From the NCBI RefSeq assembly GCF_905171765.1, contig NC_053390.1:515058852-515122851 (forward strand): 64,000 bases of DNA, read 5' to 3'. This document shows positions 45,056 to 56,072 of this stretch, piece by piece (within the stretch, counting starts at the first letter, position 1; every line of letters starts with the position of its first letter). Source of the DNA: Bufo bufo. Taxonomy: Eukaryota > Chordata > Amphibia > Anura > Bufonidae. The position numbers and the translations under genes were made by a program. The notes under the pieces were generated by a model. The model saw nothing but the letters and a program-made list of their open reading frames with translations, was not told where the DNA came from and did not search any database.

Positions 45056-45768
45056 GTAGGCAAGGCTGTGATGGCCTCTTGGGGCAAGTAGTATGACTCT
45101 TGTTGATTGGCTGCTTTGCAGCCTTTCAAAAAGCGCCAAGAAAGCGCCGAACACCGAACCCGGACTTTTACGAAAAGTTCGGGTTCGCTCATCCCTAGAC
45201 ACAACTCCTTCAGAGGCGCTCAGCCTTTTTTTGCTTTACTGAGGGCTGCTGTATGCTTTTCTTTTGGATTAACAGAAGGGATTAGCTAGGAATGATGGGT
45301 ATGTCCATATATGTGACCTGCATGTTATTCTGATGCACAGTAACGCTAGCAGAAAGGATTAGCTATGCATGTTGGTGCAATGCATACTAATGTACACTGA
45401 GATACACTCTCCCTAGAATTTAACTACAGGCTGGGATAGACCTGATTTAACGTGCTTTGTGACAAATTAATCTGCAGTGAAGTGTATTTCTTGGCAAAAT
45501 TTGTGGACCATCTAAATCCAATTTTGGTGGAAAAAATGAAGAGTCTACAGTAATTCAGGTAACGCTTATATAATTACCAAAATAAACCCCATAAAAACAG
45601 AATGTAAACAAGTATTTTCTTTTACAAACTGTTAGCATACAAATACTAGCAAAAGCAAGAATCATGTACAAAAATAAAGAAAACTGCTTATGCAAAAAGA
45701 ATAAAAATGCCCCAAAAAATGGCTAAATGGTGTCAGGTCCAAATTACCCTGGACATGAACTAGTTTAA

Positions 45769-46436
45769 CCCTTTCCCGCTCAGTGCTGTCCATATACAAC
45801 ACTGGTCGGGTCGGTTTCAACAGGGAACTGTTAAAAAGTGTAAAAAAATGTTTTAAAAAATATTTTTTTTAAATTCTAAAATATAAAAGTATAATTAACC
45901 CTAAAATAAAAATAGACAACAAAAAATAAGAATTATAGGCAACATTTTGTGGGAAAATGTTCTATTAAAATATAAAAATCGTTATCCTATATAACGAAAA
46001 GGTGAAACACAAAAAAGCTCCATGCTCATAACTACAAAAATTTACAGGGGTCAGAATATGGCAGTGAAAAGTGAGTTTTTTTGTTTTGTTAAAGCACAAC
46101 AAAAACTATGTAAATGTGGCATCATACTGACCCAGAGAATGAAGGTAACAGGTCAGTCTTACTGCATACAGAACTCTGTAAAAACAAAGCCCATAAAACT
46201 ATAGAATTGCCCTGTTTTTTCCACTTCCACCCGATTTGGATTTGTTTTCCAGTTTCCCACTATATCCGATGCAATATTAAATGATGCCATTAGAAAGTAC
46301 AACTTGTCCCGAAAAAAACAATCCCTTATACAGCTCTTTACAGAAAAAAATAAAAAATAAAAAAGTTATGGCTCTGGAAAGGCAAGGAGTAAAAAATGAA
46401 AATGCAAAAGCAAAAAATCTTCTGGAGGTTAAAGGT
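45769..46436. mobile_element. TTAA-flanked MITE (tentative)
   Basis: TTAA at 45765-45768 and 46437-46440. Ends CCCTTTCCCGCTC and, inverted, ACCTTTAACC agree partly. AT-rich body, no ORF. Confidence 0.5.
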
Positions 46437-46643
46437 TTAAATGTGCATGCAGCTTGAAAGCATCTGCTCTCTTAGTATATAACGGTACATACAGGTTGAA
46501 GCAATGAAGAAGTTTAGTAAATGATCATGTAAGGCCGGGTTCACATAACCATTTAGCTTTCTATTTCTCTGATCCGTCAGAACACAAAAATGTAAAAAAA
46601 AATATATTATCCATTATTTTGAGCATTAGTTATGATCAGTTTG

Positions 46644-46935
46644 TGTCTCATGCACACGACTGTGGTTTTGGTCCGCATCCAATCCACATTTTTGCGGGTC
46701 AGATGCGGACCCATTCATTTCAATGGGGCCACAAAAGATGCAGACAGCACACCATGTGCTGTCTGCAGCCACACGTTTGTTCCTCGGCCCCATTTTGGGG
46801 ACAAGAATAGGCAGTTCTAACAGAGGGCAGGACATAGTGATCCACAATATGCAGAATGCACACGACCGGTATCCGTGTTTTGCGAATCCACACTTTGCTG
46901 ACCGCAAAAACGGCTATAGCAGTGTGCATGAGGCC
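46644..46935. mobile_element. Inverted-end MITE (CTCATGCACACGAC type)
   Basis: Ends GTCTCATGCACACGAC and, inverted from the right, GGCCTCATGCACAC. Subterminal TTTTGCGG and GGTCCGCA motifs recur inverted, and two more CACACGAC/GTGTGC sites lie inside. No ORF of significance; TSD not clear. Confidence 0.6.
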
Positions 46936-47924
46936 TTAGACTCATTACTTGTAGAAGGATTGAAAACAGAAAGCAGTGGAGGTAACAATATACTGTATAT
47001 AATTTTGTTTTAAAAATGTAATAATTCTTTCAGCCGACTCATAATAAACCCATTTTGATATAGACCAAAAGTGCTTGTTCTAAAATGTTTGAAACAATTC
47101 ATTCTTGATTGATAACCCATGTTTCTATTTCATTGAATGGCAATGTTAAAGTTCATTCACTATTGCAAATACATTACAGACTGCGCTGTGCGCTGTCTGT
47201 GCTTAGAAAGCCCACAGGAGAGACCTAGGTACTAAAATAAAATCTATATGGCAGAAATTCATCATAAGAGCTGGCACCAGGGAGTCTAATCTATTTACTC
47301 GGACAGGAATCTTTAAGCTGAGCAGCTAATGCATCATTTCATGATAATAACGGTAATGAAAGAGGCTGCAATCCATTGCAGCAAATAGTATTACTAGAGA
47401 ATTGTTTCAGAGGAAACTCTGACCTGAGGATAAATGTATTATCCCTCAGAAGACAAAGTAGATAGATTTAAGGTCACGCCTGAAAACCAGACACAGACAT
47501 TGAATAGATGTATATCTGAAATTGTCATGACAATCTTGGAAGGGCGTAAAATAACAATGTGATTATTAGAAAATCTATAATTGTGCCTCAAGTTGAAAAA
47601 ATATCAAAATTGCTAAATAATGCTCCAACATTAATGTGACAATAGAAAAAAAAATGAAGATGTTGTATAGACTCCTGAATTAAAGGGGTTGGCCACTAAA
47701 GTACATAATGTGGCACTAGCAATCGTACACAGGTAATTCTCATATTGTCTCATCGCTGGTTAGACCCCCTGTGGTCCATGCTTCTCCCATGTAAATAGTG
47801 CCTCCCTGTTCACGGCAACCAAGATGGCGTGGTCACATTATTTAGGTGCTAGGCTAATAAGAAAGACAATTTGAAAGTACTGATACGTCTGGAGAAACTA
47901 TTCCAAGTTTGGGGTATTGTTTCG
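46936..47924. other. No recognised gene
   Basis: About 1 kb of AT-rich sequence. ATTAAAGGGGTTGGCCAC at 47680 looks like the end of another dispersed TTAA-type repeat; its partner was not found. Confidence 0.4.
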
Positions 47925-48322
47925 GGACGTTCCGGTGTTTGTAAATCAGTACGTTTTAGGTGGATCAGACAAGTAGACCTGTCAAGAATAGGGCTAATGA
48001 GCATACATTTTCCATTAGAAATATTAAAGAACAGAAGGAGAAATAAATGGTGGAGAATGAAGAGATGGGTGCACAGAAACAGTAGAAGCAGATTAATTGT
48101 ACACAAGTATGGTGAGACAGGACTGGCCAGGCACTTTTATGAGTGCAATCATCATGTCAACGAATTACGGTGGCAAATTATGGAACAGATAGAGATGAGT
48201 GATAATGATGGCATAAACTGCAAGCATTTATTATAGCGCTACATATTTTGGATCGTTAAGTTGGAGATGATGCAACCAAAGCGTTTTAATGAAACCTGTA
48301 ATTTCCCTGAATTTTTATGATC
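47925..48322 (+). pseudogene. Relic of a second Penelope-like element (GIY-YIG end)
   Basis: Read over two frames: QYVLGGSD and SRPVKNRANEHTFSIRNIK (compare QYVGRTKRT and KKRIAEHISNIK of the intact PLE), then TGLARHFYECNH, then after a TAG, IFWIVKLEMMQP and FNETCNFPEFL ending in a stop. The order R-x2-EH, HF-x3-H, then a closing P-x-x-x-N block is that of the PLE C-terminus. Frameshifts and a TAG show decay. The sequence is too different to be a copy of the PLE at 23300-36552. Confidence 0.65.
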
Positions 48323-48742
48323 CTGTTTTCATGAGATCAAAATTCATTACCAAAGCTGATATATGTCATGTTGACACTGACAAGAGGATATAATTTCTAA
48401 GGGTGGGTTCATATCAGCGTTTTTTGCAACGGATCTGCTTTTTTTAAAACAGATACATTGTAAAACGGATACCAACAGAAGCCATTTGTTCCATTTATAT
48501 AACAGATCCGTTTCAAATATGCGTTTAAATAATGGAAATGTTGTTTCCGTTTTGTTCAGTTTTGTTCCGTTTTTTGATTCTTATAACAGATCCGTTTTAG
48601 ATTATAATTTTTTTTTAATGTTTGGGGTTGGTCTGTGTGGCTGGATCAGGTATAAATTATCCTCTAGTTTTCAATCTCTTGTAAGCTGTGTGGTATATGG
48701 TGTGTTGGCTGAGGTTTATTACCTGCTCATCTTTTATTCGAT

Positions 48743-50790
48743 TTGGAGTATGGGATATTGCGTGGCCAATGGAGGAGGAAGAGACGTTGTGCTTCCAGGC
48801 GCTTCTGGGTTCATCCCATTAATTCAGCACTTATGACTCGAGGTGCTTTTGCAGTTCTCTGCCCAGAATTTCGCCAGAATCCCAATAAATTTAAGGATTA
48901 TTTCCGGATGTCTCCAGAGTCTTTTGACGACTTTCTTGGGAAATTGAAGCCTTCTCTTCAGTGTAAAAATACAAGATTTCGGTGATGTGTGTCTCCAGCC
49001 GAACGACTCATGGTGACCTTACGGTAAATATTTACCTTAATTTCTAAATGTGTTTGTGAGTATTAAACTATGTGCCTTTCTAATACTATAAACATGCAAT
49101 ATTTCTATGTATAAACTGTGTACATATAAAAGGCGCATTTTTGTGTTGGATCATAGTTTGGAGTACTCATTCCTGTATGGCCAAGCCTAGAATCATTCAG
49201 AAGGTCTACATCAACTATTGTATTGTCCCAACATTACAGACTGACCCCACCAAACTAGTATGTGAATCTTCCCTTGTCCTGAAGTTACTGAAACATATTA
49301 ATATATTTATGTCACTACCAGAGCTTTGGGACGTTCTCACAGCTCTGTTTCTCCACCCCTGTGATGATGTCACTACTAGAGCTGGGAGGAGTTCTCACTG
49401 CTCTGTTTACTTTTGGTTTCCTTCCTCCCAGCTGTTCCTCATGCGTTTGATTTCCCTCTCTTTATATCACCCCTCCTCCTATTGTAGGGCGTGGATTATA
49501 GTTCTCATTTCAGTTGTAGCTCTTGCTTTAGTATCTTCACTTGTAGCTATCAGTTCACTGGACCTGTGTTCTGCTGCAGCAAGCACTCCGGATATTGCCA
49601 GCTGTCCTTGGATCCGTCTTCTCTGCGGCTGCAACACCTTCAGCTAAGTGCACAGACATTGTTGTGTTCCTGATTATTTTCTGACTGGATCTGAGGTGGC
49701 CACGGTTCCCTCCATATACTGAGTAGGGCATCGGTGGCCGTGCCCCTTCCACTATTGTAGGGGTTACAGTGGTCATCAGTCTTAGGCACGTGGGCATGCC
49801 TCGTTCCGCCATTTGGATCCGGGCATGTGCTTTAGCAGCATAGGGAGAGCTTTAAGGGTCGGACAGGGGTCACCCTTTATCCTCCCTTGTTTGGGTCCGG
49901 TCAGTAGCTCTTTACTGTGTATACTATTGTTGCTCACATACAGCCGTGACAATTTAATATGAGATAGATTTAGTCAAATTCTGTCTTATTGTATTAGATT
50001 TTTGACTCTATGTGTAAGTTATTTCACCTATATATATTGCCTCTTTATTTTTCATATTTCTTGTACTAAAATTCACACTCTACTTTTTTCACAGCTTCCT
50101 TGCAACTGGAGAGAGTTATACGAGTCTCCATTATCAGTTTCGGCTGGGACAGTCTACTATTTCCTACATAGTGAAAGACACGTGCAAGGTTATTTGGGAG
50201 AGCCTGCATCAGAAGAGATTCCACACCCAACTACGGAACACTGGAAGCAGATGGCTGCGAAATACTGGGAGGTGACACAGTTTCCTAACTGTTTTGGTGC
50301 CCTGTATGGCAAGCACATCCGTATACAGAAACCTTCCCTTAGTGGCTCCTAATTTTTTAATTATAAACGTTATTTTTCAGTAATTTTGATGGAATTGGCA
50401 GATGCAAATTATCGTTTCATTGCTGTAGCTATTGGTGCATATGATTCTAAAGTATTTCAATCTTCTGCCATGGACTGGCATGTTTATGGAAATAATTTTT
50501 CATTCCATGCACCGTAACTACTGCCTGGAACTACTGAGCCTATGCTTCCTTTTGTAATCGTGGCAGACGAAGCATATCAAATGTTCTCTAATTTGCTGAA
50601 GCCATATGGTCAGCAAAATTTAAGTGCTGAAAAGAAAATATATAATTATCATTGGAACAGGGCCCGCCGTATGGTTCAGTGCACCTTTGGATTATTGTGT
50701 TTAAAATAGTGACCAATACAGCTCCTGCCAGACAATGTTGATAAAGTGTTGAAGGCATGTGTTATTTTGCATAACTTTTTATTAACAAAG
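48743..50790 (+). pseudogene. PIF/Harbinger transposase with one intron
   Basis: Exon 1 from ATG 48743: RRFWVHPINS, FKDYFRMSPESFDDFLGKL, then a TGA at 48983-48985, then PAERLMVTL. Position 49024 starts GTAAAT and 50094 ends TTTTTTCACAG; joining CG to C gives Arg and continues FLATGESYTSLHYQF, RLGQSTISYIV, the usual Harbinger order. A frameshift near 50215 leads to FPNCFGALYGKHIRIQKP, ADANYRFIAVAIGAYD, FVIVADEAYQ and NRARRMVQCTFGLL. The first catalytic Asp (GALDGKH in active proteins) is Tyr, and the Glu of RRVVENAFG-type blocks is Gln. One Asp (VADEAY) is kept. The protein is therefore dead by stop, frameshift and catalytic loss. Confidence 0.85.
49310..49951 (+). mobile_element. Solo LTR, Ty3/gypsy, in the Harbinger intron
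   Basis: Begins TGTCACTACCAG and ends CAGCCGTGACA, 642 bp. Perfect 5-bp TSD ATTTA at 49305-49309 and 49952-49956. Same LTR family group as 3356-3894 and 7194-7721 (GGTGGCCGTGCCCC, GGCACGTGGGCATGC). It lies wholly inside the intron 49024-50094. Confidence 0.9.
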
Positions 50791-51141
50791 TAGCCTTTTC
50801 CAACAGATGTAGAAACATCTATGTCAACTGGGCAGGAAACTCAACACACTGGACCACGGGCTACAACAGTTATAAATGCCTTACGTGATTCTTTTTCACA
50901 TTATTTTAGTTCGCCAAAGGGATCAGTACCCTGACAAGAATTTATGTTATAATGTTGAAATGTACAATATTTTGTTTAATACTATTTCATATTTATAGCA
51001 GGGGAAACACATTGGCCAATGTGTCTTTTTTGTTCACATTTAGTTATCCCATATTTGTCATTTATTTAGCACCCCTGTATTTGTCTGTCTCTACCTGTGA
51101 GCTTGATAACACAGACATGAAAAGCAGGAATTTGTAATGTA
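50791..51141. other. No recognised gene
   Basis: AT-rich sequence after the Harbinger transposase; probably its 3' untranslated part. No terminal repeat identified. Confidence 0.35.
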
Positions 51142-51507
51142 CACTCGTGGCCAAAAGTTTTGAGAATTACATAAATATTGGAAATTGGAAAAGTTGCTGC
51201 TTAAGTTCTTACAATAGCAATTTGCATATACTCCAGAATGTTATGAAGAGTGATCAGATGAATTGCATAGTCCTTCTTTGCCATGAAATTTAACTTAATC
51301 CCCAAAAAACCTTTCCACTGCATTTCATTGCTGTCATTAAAGGACCTGATGAGATCATTTCAGTAATCGTCTTGTTAACTCAGGTGAGAATGTTGACGAG
51401 CACAAGGCTGGAGATCATTATGTCAGGCTGATTGGGTTAAAATGGCAGACTTGACATGTTAAAAGGAGGGTGATGCTTGAAATCATTGTTCTTCCATTGT
51501 TAACCAT

Positions 51508-51939
51508 GGTGACCTGCAAAGTAACGCGTGCAGCCATCATTGCGTTGCATAAAAATGGCTTCACAGGCAAGGATATTGTGGCTACTAAGATTGCACCTCA
51601 AACAACAATTTATAGGATCATCAAGAACTTCAAGGAAAGAGGTTCAATTCTTGTTAAGAAGGCTTCAGGGCGTCCAAGAAAGTCCAGCAAGCGCCAGGAT
51701 CGTCTCCTAAAGAGGATTCAGCTGCGGGATCGGAGTGCCACCCGTGCAGAGCTTGCTCAGGAATGGCAGCAGGCAGGTGTGAGTGCATCTGCATGCACAG
51801 TGAGGCGAAGACTTTTTTAAGATGGCCTGGTGTCAAGAAGGGCAGCAAAGAAGCCACTTCTCTCAAAAAGAAAACATCAGGGACAGATTGATCTTCTGCA
51901 GAAATTATGGTGAATGGACTGCTGAGGACTGGGGAAAAG
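51508..51939 (+). pseudogene. Tc1-like transposase, N-terminal half
   Basis: ATG 51508 (MVTCKVTRAAIIALHKNG) is the likeliest start; an upstream in-frame Met at 51470 adds residues unlike the family. Helix-turn-helix (FTGKDIVATKIAPQTTIYRI), the GRPRKSS hook and a second DNA-binding part (RSATRAELAQEW) are clear. A TAA at 51817-51819 and a frame change follow, then KENIRDRLIFCRNYGEWTAE and DWGK. The LTR of gypsy B lies just before the first catalytic Asp, which is on the other side. Confidence 0.85.
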
Positions 51940-52588
51940 TGTCACGAGGGTGTCAAGAACCACGCCTGACTCCGTTATACCCGGGGTCAGGAAGTCGCAG
52001 CGGTTGGCTGCGCGCTCTATGTAAGATAGGGCTGTTTCCTTATGGTAGCTTTCTGGGTTTGCTTTGCAAACCCTTTTGGCTCACTCAGGGATCCGTAGCT
52101 CCTTCTCCTCAGCTGTTCCTTGTCCAGCACTCCCAACCTCCTTATATTCCCCTCTCACACTTCTCTGGTTGCCAGATATAGAGCTTCCTGCCTGGACATC
52201 TATTCTGACCCTCTGGAGCTGTGTTGCTGCGTTCTCTGGTTGTTGGTCCAGAACGCTACCCTCCGGATCCCTGTTGAACCTTTGTGGTCTGCTGTGGTCG
52301 CCCACCTGGGTGTATGTGTTTGTCTGTATTGTCTGTCCTCTCCCTGGTGTTTCCCTCTTAGTGTCAGTGGTGCGGACTAGCGATCCCACCGGCCCGTTCA
52401 CCATCTAGGGCTCATTTTAGGGAAAGCCAGGGTTTAGGCACGTGATCGCCGCACGGGTGAGGAACCCGTCTAGGGACATCAGGGCAGTCAGGTGCCAGCC
52501 GCAAGGTGAGTCAGGGGTCACCACCTTTCCGTCTCCCTTGGGCAGGGCTTTCCCTTTTCCATCCCTGTGCGTGACGCCGGTCATTACA
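51940..52588 (+). repeat. 5' LTR of gypsy B
   Basis: TGTCACGAGGGTG to GACGCCGGTCATTACA, 649 bp. I count eight substitutions and no indels against the 3' LTR (about 98.8% identity). Confidence 0.92.
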
Positions 52589-52658
52589 TTATATCTGGCC
52601 CTTATTTTGTGTAGGTAAAAAAAATAATATAATTTTTTTTACCTACTTAGAATCCAGT

Positions 52659-53464
52659 ATGGATCAAATTGCTGCTTTGTCCAAACAATTTCATGGCCTG
52701 TCTTTGGAGGTGGCAGGATTGAAGGCGTCGGTCCTCCAGCAACAGCAGCAATTACAACTGACCGCAAGCCCAGCGGTTGCTACTGGTAACCAGGTTGTTG
52801 CGGAACCCAAGGTCCCTCTCCCTGACAGATTTTCTGGGGGAAGGGATAAGTTTTTGACATTCCGTGAGGCCTGTAAATTATATTTTAAACTGCGCCCTTA
52901 CTCCTCTGGTAATGAAGAACAGCGGGTGGGGGTTGTTATTTCCCTGCTGCAGGGGGACCCGCAGTCCTGGGCGTTCTCTTTACCTACTGATTCCCAGGCT
53001 CTTCGGTCAGTGGATGAGTTTTTCGGGGCCTTGGGTGTCATATATGACGACCCTGACCGAGTCGCACTGGCTGAATCAAGATTACGGAGTATTGCTCTGA
53101 CTTCCGTAGGTGGGCTACGGATACCCAATGGAACGACCCAGCTCTCAGGAGTCAGTTCTGCTCTGGGTTATCCGAAAGGGTTAAGGATGCGCTTGCATTA
53201 TATGAGACCCCCTTTTCCCTTGATGCGGTTATGTCCCTTTCTATCCGAATAGATAGACGCCTTAGGGACAGGTTGAAAAAACTGGAGCCATTGGTAACCC
53301 CTCCCAAGCAGCAGTTAGTCTGTACGGACTTAGACGAGCCTATGCAGCTAGGAGGAACTACTCGTCAGGTCCGTCCTCCTGAGGCTCGCCATAGGTGTGG
53401 GGTTTGTTTTTTTTTGTGGGGAGAGGGGTCATTTCATTAATGTCTGTCCTTCTTTCCTCAGAAA
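52659..53464 (+). pseudogene. gypsy B gag, two frameshifts
   Basis: ATG 52659 (MDQIAALSKQFHGLSLEVAG), close to the gag start of element A. Capsid region: PLPDRFSGGRDKFLTFREA, VGVVISLLQGDPQSWAF, DEFFGALGVIYDDPDR. The frame changes at about 53100. It runs to a CCHC knuckle (CGVCFF...CGERGHF) broken by an extra T in the 9-T run at 53407-53415. Another shift follows before the protease. Gag packages the element RNA; this copy cannot make an intact product. Confidence 0.85.
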
Positions 53465-53500
53465 CAAAAGACCGTCGGAAAACTACTAACCCCAGGCTGT

Positions 53501-53929
53501 GTGGAGGATGTCAGCCGGGGGGTATACGTTTCCTCCATACGTACATCGCAATTTGTGTTGCCAGCGGTTATTGTTTTTGGTGATAAGACGGAGACTATTT
53601 CTTTCCTTCTAGACAGTGGAGCAGGGGTAAATTTGATAGATGCCCATTTTGCCCGCACTATGGGTTTGTCTCTCTGTACGCTACAGAGACCTATTCCCAT
53701 ATTCGCTATTGATTCTGCTCCTCTGTCTCAGAGAAACCTCACCCACATTGTTCATAATTTACACCTTCGGGTAGGGGACCACCATAACGAGATGCTTTCA
53801 TGTTATGTTCTGGAGGGGCTTCCCACTCCGGTAGTGCTGGGTCTTCCCTGGTTGGTAGTGCACAATCCAGTGGTGGATTGGCAGGCCAGGGAGATATTGG
53901 AGTGGCGTGAGCAGTGCAGAGAAAATTGA
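53501..53929 (+). pseudogene. gypsy B protease region
   Basis: Open for 142 codons: FLLDSGAGVNLIDAHFA (aspartic protease DSG), VLGLPWLVVHNPVVDWQ (the usual block after it). It ends at a TGA at 53927-53929 that interrupts the frame leading to RT. The ATG is fortuitous; this is a piece of a polyprotein. Element A has the same blocks at 4930-5230. Confidence 0.85.
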
Positions 53930-53980
53930 TCAAATAGCAATTGCTTAGTCGCCTCCATAACCACCCTACCTACATTTATT

Positions 53981-55429
53981 TTGGATTTTGAGGACGTTTT
54001 TTCTGAAAAGGGTTGTCAGAAGTTACCACCTCATCGTCCTTATGATTGCCCGGTTAACCTTATTCCCGGCGCAAAATTACCCAAGACCAGGTTATATAAT
54101 CTTTCAGGTCCAGAGAGACAAGCCATGAAAGATTATATCTCCGAGAGCTTGGCTAAGGGACACATCAGACCCTCTTCTTCACCCGTGGCTGCAGGGTTTT
54201 TCTTCGTTAAAAAGAAAGATGGGGGCCTGCGTCCTTGCCTAGATTTTCGCGAATTAAATCAGATAACCATCCGAGACCCATACCCTCTTCCTCTCATTCC
54301 TGACCTGTTTAACCAGATTGTGGGTGCTAGGTGGTTCTCCAAACTTGATCTTAGGGGGGCCTACAATCGGATTCGTATTAAGGAGGGGGATGAGTGGAAG
54401 ACAGCTTTTAACACCCCTGAGGGGCATTATGAAAATCTAGTTATGCCTTTCGGTCTGACCAATGCTCCTGCCGTCTTTCAACATTTCGTTAATGACATTT
54501 TTAGTCATCTAATCGGCAGGTTTGTGGTAATATGCCTAGATTATATTTTAATTTATTCGTCTGATCTGAGAACACATGAGGTGCATGTCAGACAAGTACT
54601 GCAGGTCCTACGGACAAATAAATTATATGCTAAAATTGAAAAATGTGTCTTCGCCGTTCAGGAGATACAATTCCTAGGTTATTTTTTATCTGCTTCAGGT
54701 TTCCGTATGGATCCTAGGAAGGTCCAGGCAATTTTAGATTGGGATCTACCTGAGAACCTCAAAGCACTGCAACGGTTCTTGGGCTTCGCGAATTTCTATA
54801 GGAAATTCATTAAAAATTATTCACTTATTGTAAAACCCCTTACTGACATGACTAAGAAGGGGACTGATTTTTCTAAATGGTCTGACGCCTCTAAAGTTGC
54901 TTTTTCCTCTCTAAAAGAGAGGTTTACCTCAGCACCTGTACTAATCCAACCTGATGTCTCTCAGCCTTTTATTGTTGAAGTCGATGCGTCAGAGGTGGGA
55001 GTGGGGGCGGTGCTGTCTCAGGGTCCGTCTCCTGGCAAATGGCGTCCTTGTGCTTTCTTTTCTAAAAAACTATCTGCAGCAGAAAAGAACTACGATATTG
55101 GCAATAGGGAACTATTAGCTATTAAACTAGCGTTTGAAGAATGGCGTCACTTTTTAGAGGGGGCAGTCCACCCCGTCACTGTGATTACGGACCACAAAAA
55201 TCTTCTGTACCTCGAATCAGCTAAGCGTCTCACCCCTAGACAAGCTAGGTGGTAGCTATTTTTTACCAGGTTTAACTTTGTGATTACCTATCATCCCGGG
55301 GCAAAGAATACCAAGGCTGAGGCACTATCTCGTTGTTTCCCTGGAGGGGGTAATGTGAGTGATCCGGTGCCCATTCTTCAAAGAGGAGTGGTTGTTTCTG
55401 CGGTACACTCTGTTCTGGAGGCGAAGGTG
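53981..55429 (+). pseudogene. gypsy B reverse transcriptase-RNase H, cut by element C
   Basis: RT blocks: [57 protein letters not shown]. The catalytic box reads [10 protein letters not shown], where elements A and C have YLDDILIF; both the Tyr and the second Asp are changed. Then RNase [48 protein letters not shown] at 55253-55255 stands where Trp-Ser is expected. The frame goes on (GAKNTKAEALSR) to 55429, where the LTR of element C begins. The RT would be inactive. Confidence 0.9.
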
Positions 55430-56059
55430 TGTTACGCTGAGCGCTCCAGGTCCCCTGCTGGCCTCGGAGCGCTCACAGCGTATGCCCCCAGGCAGCACTC
55501 CAGCGTCTCGGCGTGTGCGTCCTCGCTCTCTAGGGCGCGCGCGCGCCAGGACTCTTAGATTCAAAGGACCAGTGCACCAGTGATTGGTGCCTGGTCCAAA
55601 GGGGTTATTAAGGGTTAAGGTTGTGAGAGGCAGTGCTGACTTAATTAGGCTGCACCTGTGCACTGCCCATTTATACCTTCTCCTCCCACAGCCTTCTGCC
55701 AGATCTTTGTGCCTTGTGCCTCAGAGAAAGCGTTCCCTACGATGTTAGTTTGCCTTACCTGTTGCCGTACCCGTTGCTACCGTCCACTCGCCTTTGAACC
55801 TTTGCCACCTGCCCTGACCGCTGCTACGTCCGACTACGCTCTTACCTTCTCCCTGTGTACCACGCCTTATCAGCTGCCAGAGAGGTAGAGTTGTTAATAG
55901 GGGACACGACCTGGTAGTTACCGCCGCGGCAAATCCATCCCGCCTTGCGGCGGGCACTGGTGAAGACCAGTAACTGCTTAGAACCGGTCCTCTAGTACAG
56001 CCCGCGCCATCGCCTCTCTGGTCCAGAGGATTCACCACCTGTCCTGCCGGTTCGTGACA
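55430..56059 (+). repeat. 5' LTR of gypsy C (630 bp)
   Basis: TGTTACGCTGAGCGCTCC to GCCGGTTCGTGACA. Against the 3' LTR I count about 18 substitutions and four indels (8, 6, 7 and 5 bp, which add up to the 26-bp length difference). Confidence 0.9.
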
Positions 56060-56072
56060 GTAAGATCCGGCC

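Larger units (their letters stand above)
40125..45197 (-). mobile_element. hAT-3: nearly intact autonomous hAT (ZBED-type) transposon
   Basis: Ends TAGAGTTGAGCGAAC (40125) and, inverted, TAGGGATGAGCGAAC (45197). 8-bp TSD GACACAAT (40117-40124) and GACACAAC (45198-45205), one mismatch. One transposase gene on the minus strand fills the middle. The subterminal zones are rich in TTCGGG/CCCGAAC motifs. It is inserted in the 3' region of hAT-2. Confidence 0.92.
22560..45545 (+). mobile_element. hAT-2: internally deleted relative of hAT-1, host of a PLE and hAT-3
   Basis: The 5' part (22560-23290) aligns with hAT-1 from about 94: shared GAATTTCC, GGTAACAAAT, CTAAAATGG and CACGTGTTA blocks and a CCAAT/TATA promoter. 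A remnant of the transposase N-terminus lies at 36585-37075. The 3' region (39127-40116 and about 45206-45545) matches hAT-1 3' sequence: GGTCCAAAACACAGAAGACATG-type block, GTGATGTCAACACAA, and TTAACGTG before the end. Core transposase blocks are absent. Terminal repeats are too eroded to give a TSD, so both outer limits are approximate. Confidence 0.6.
48401..50935 (+). mobile_element. PIF/Harbinger transposon (right end not resolved)
   Basis: The left end, GGGTGGGTTCATATCAGCGT after TAA at 48398-48400, fits a Harbinger-type terminal repeat with a 3-bp TAA/TTA target. Transposase exons lie at 48743-49023 and 50095-50790. I could not find the matching right terminal repeat before the Tc1-like element at 51142, so the end is approximate. 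Confidence 0.6.
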
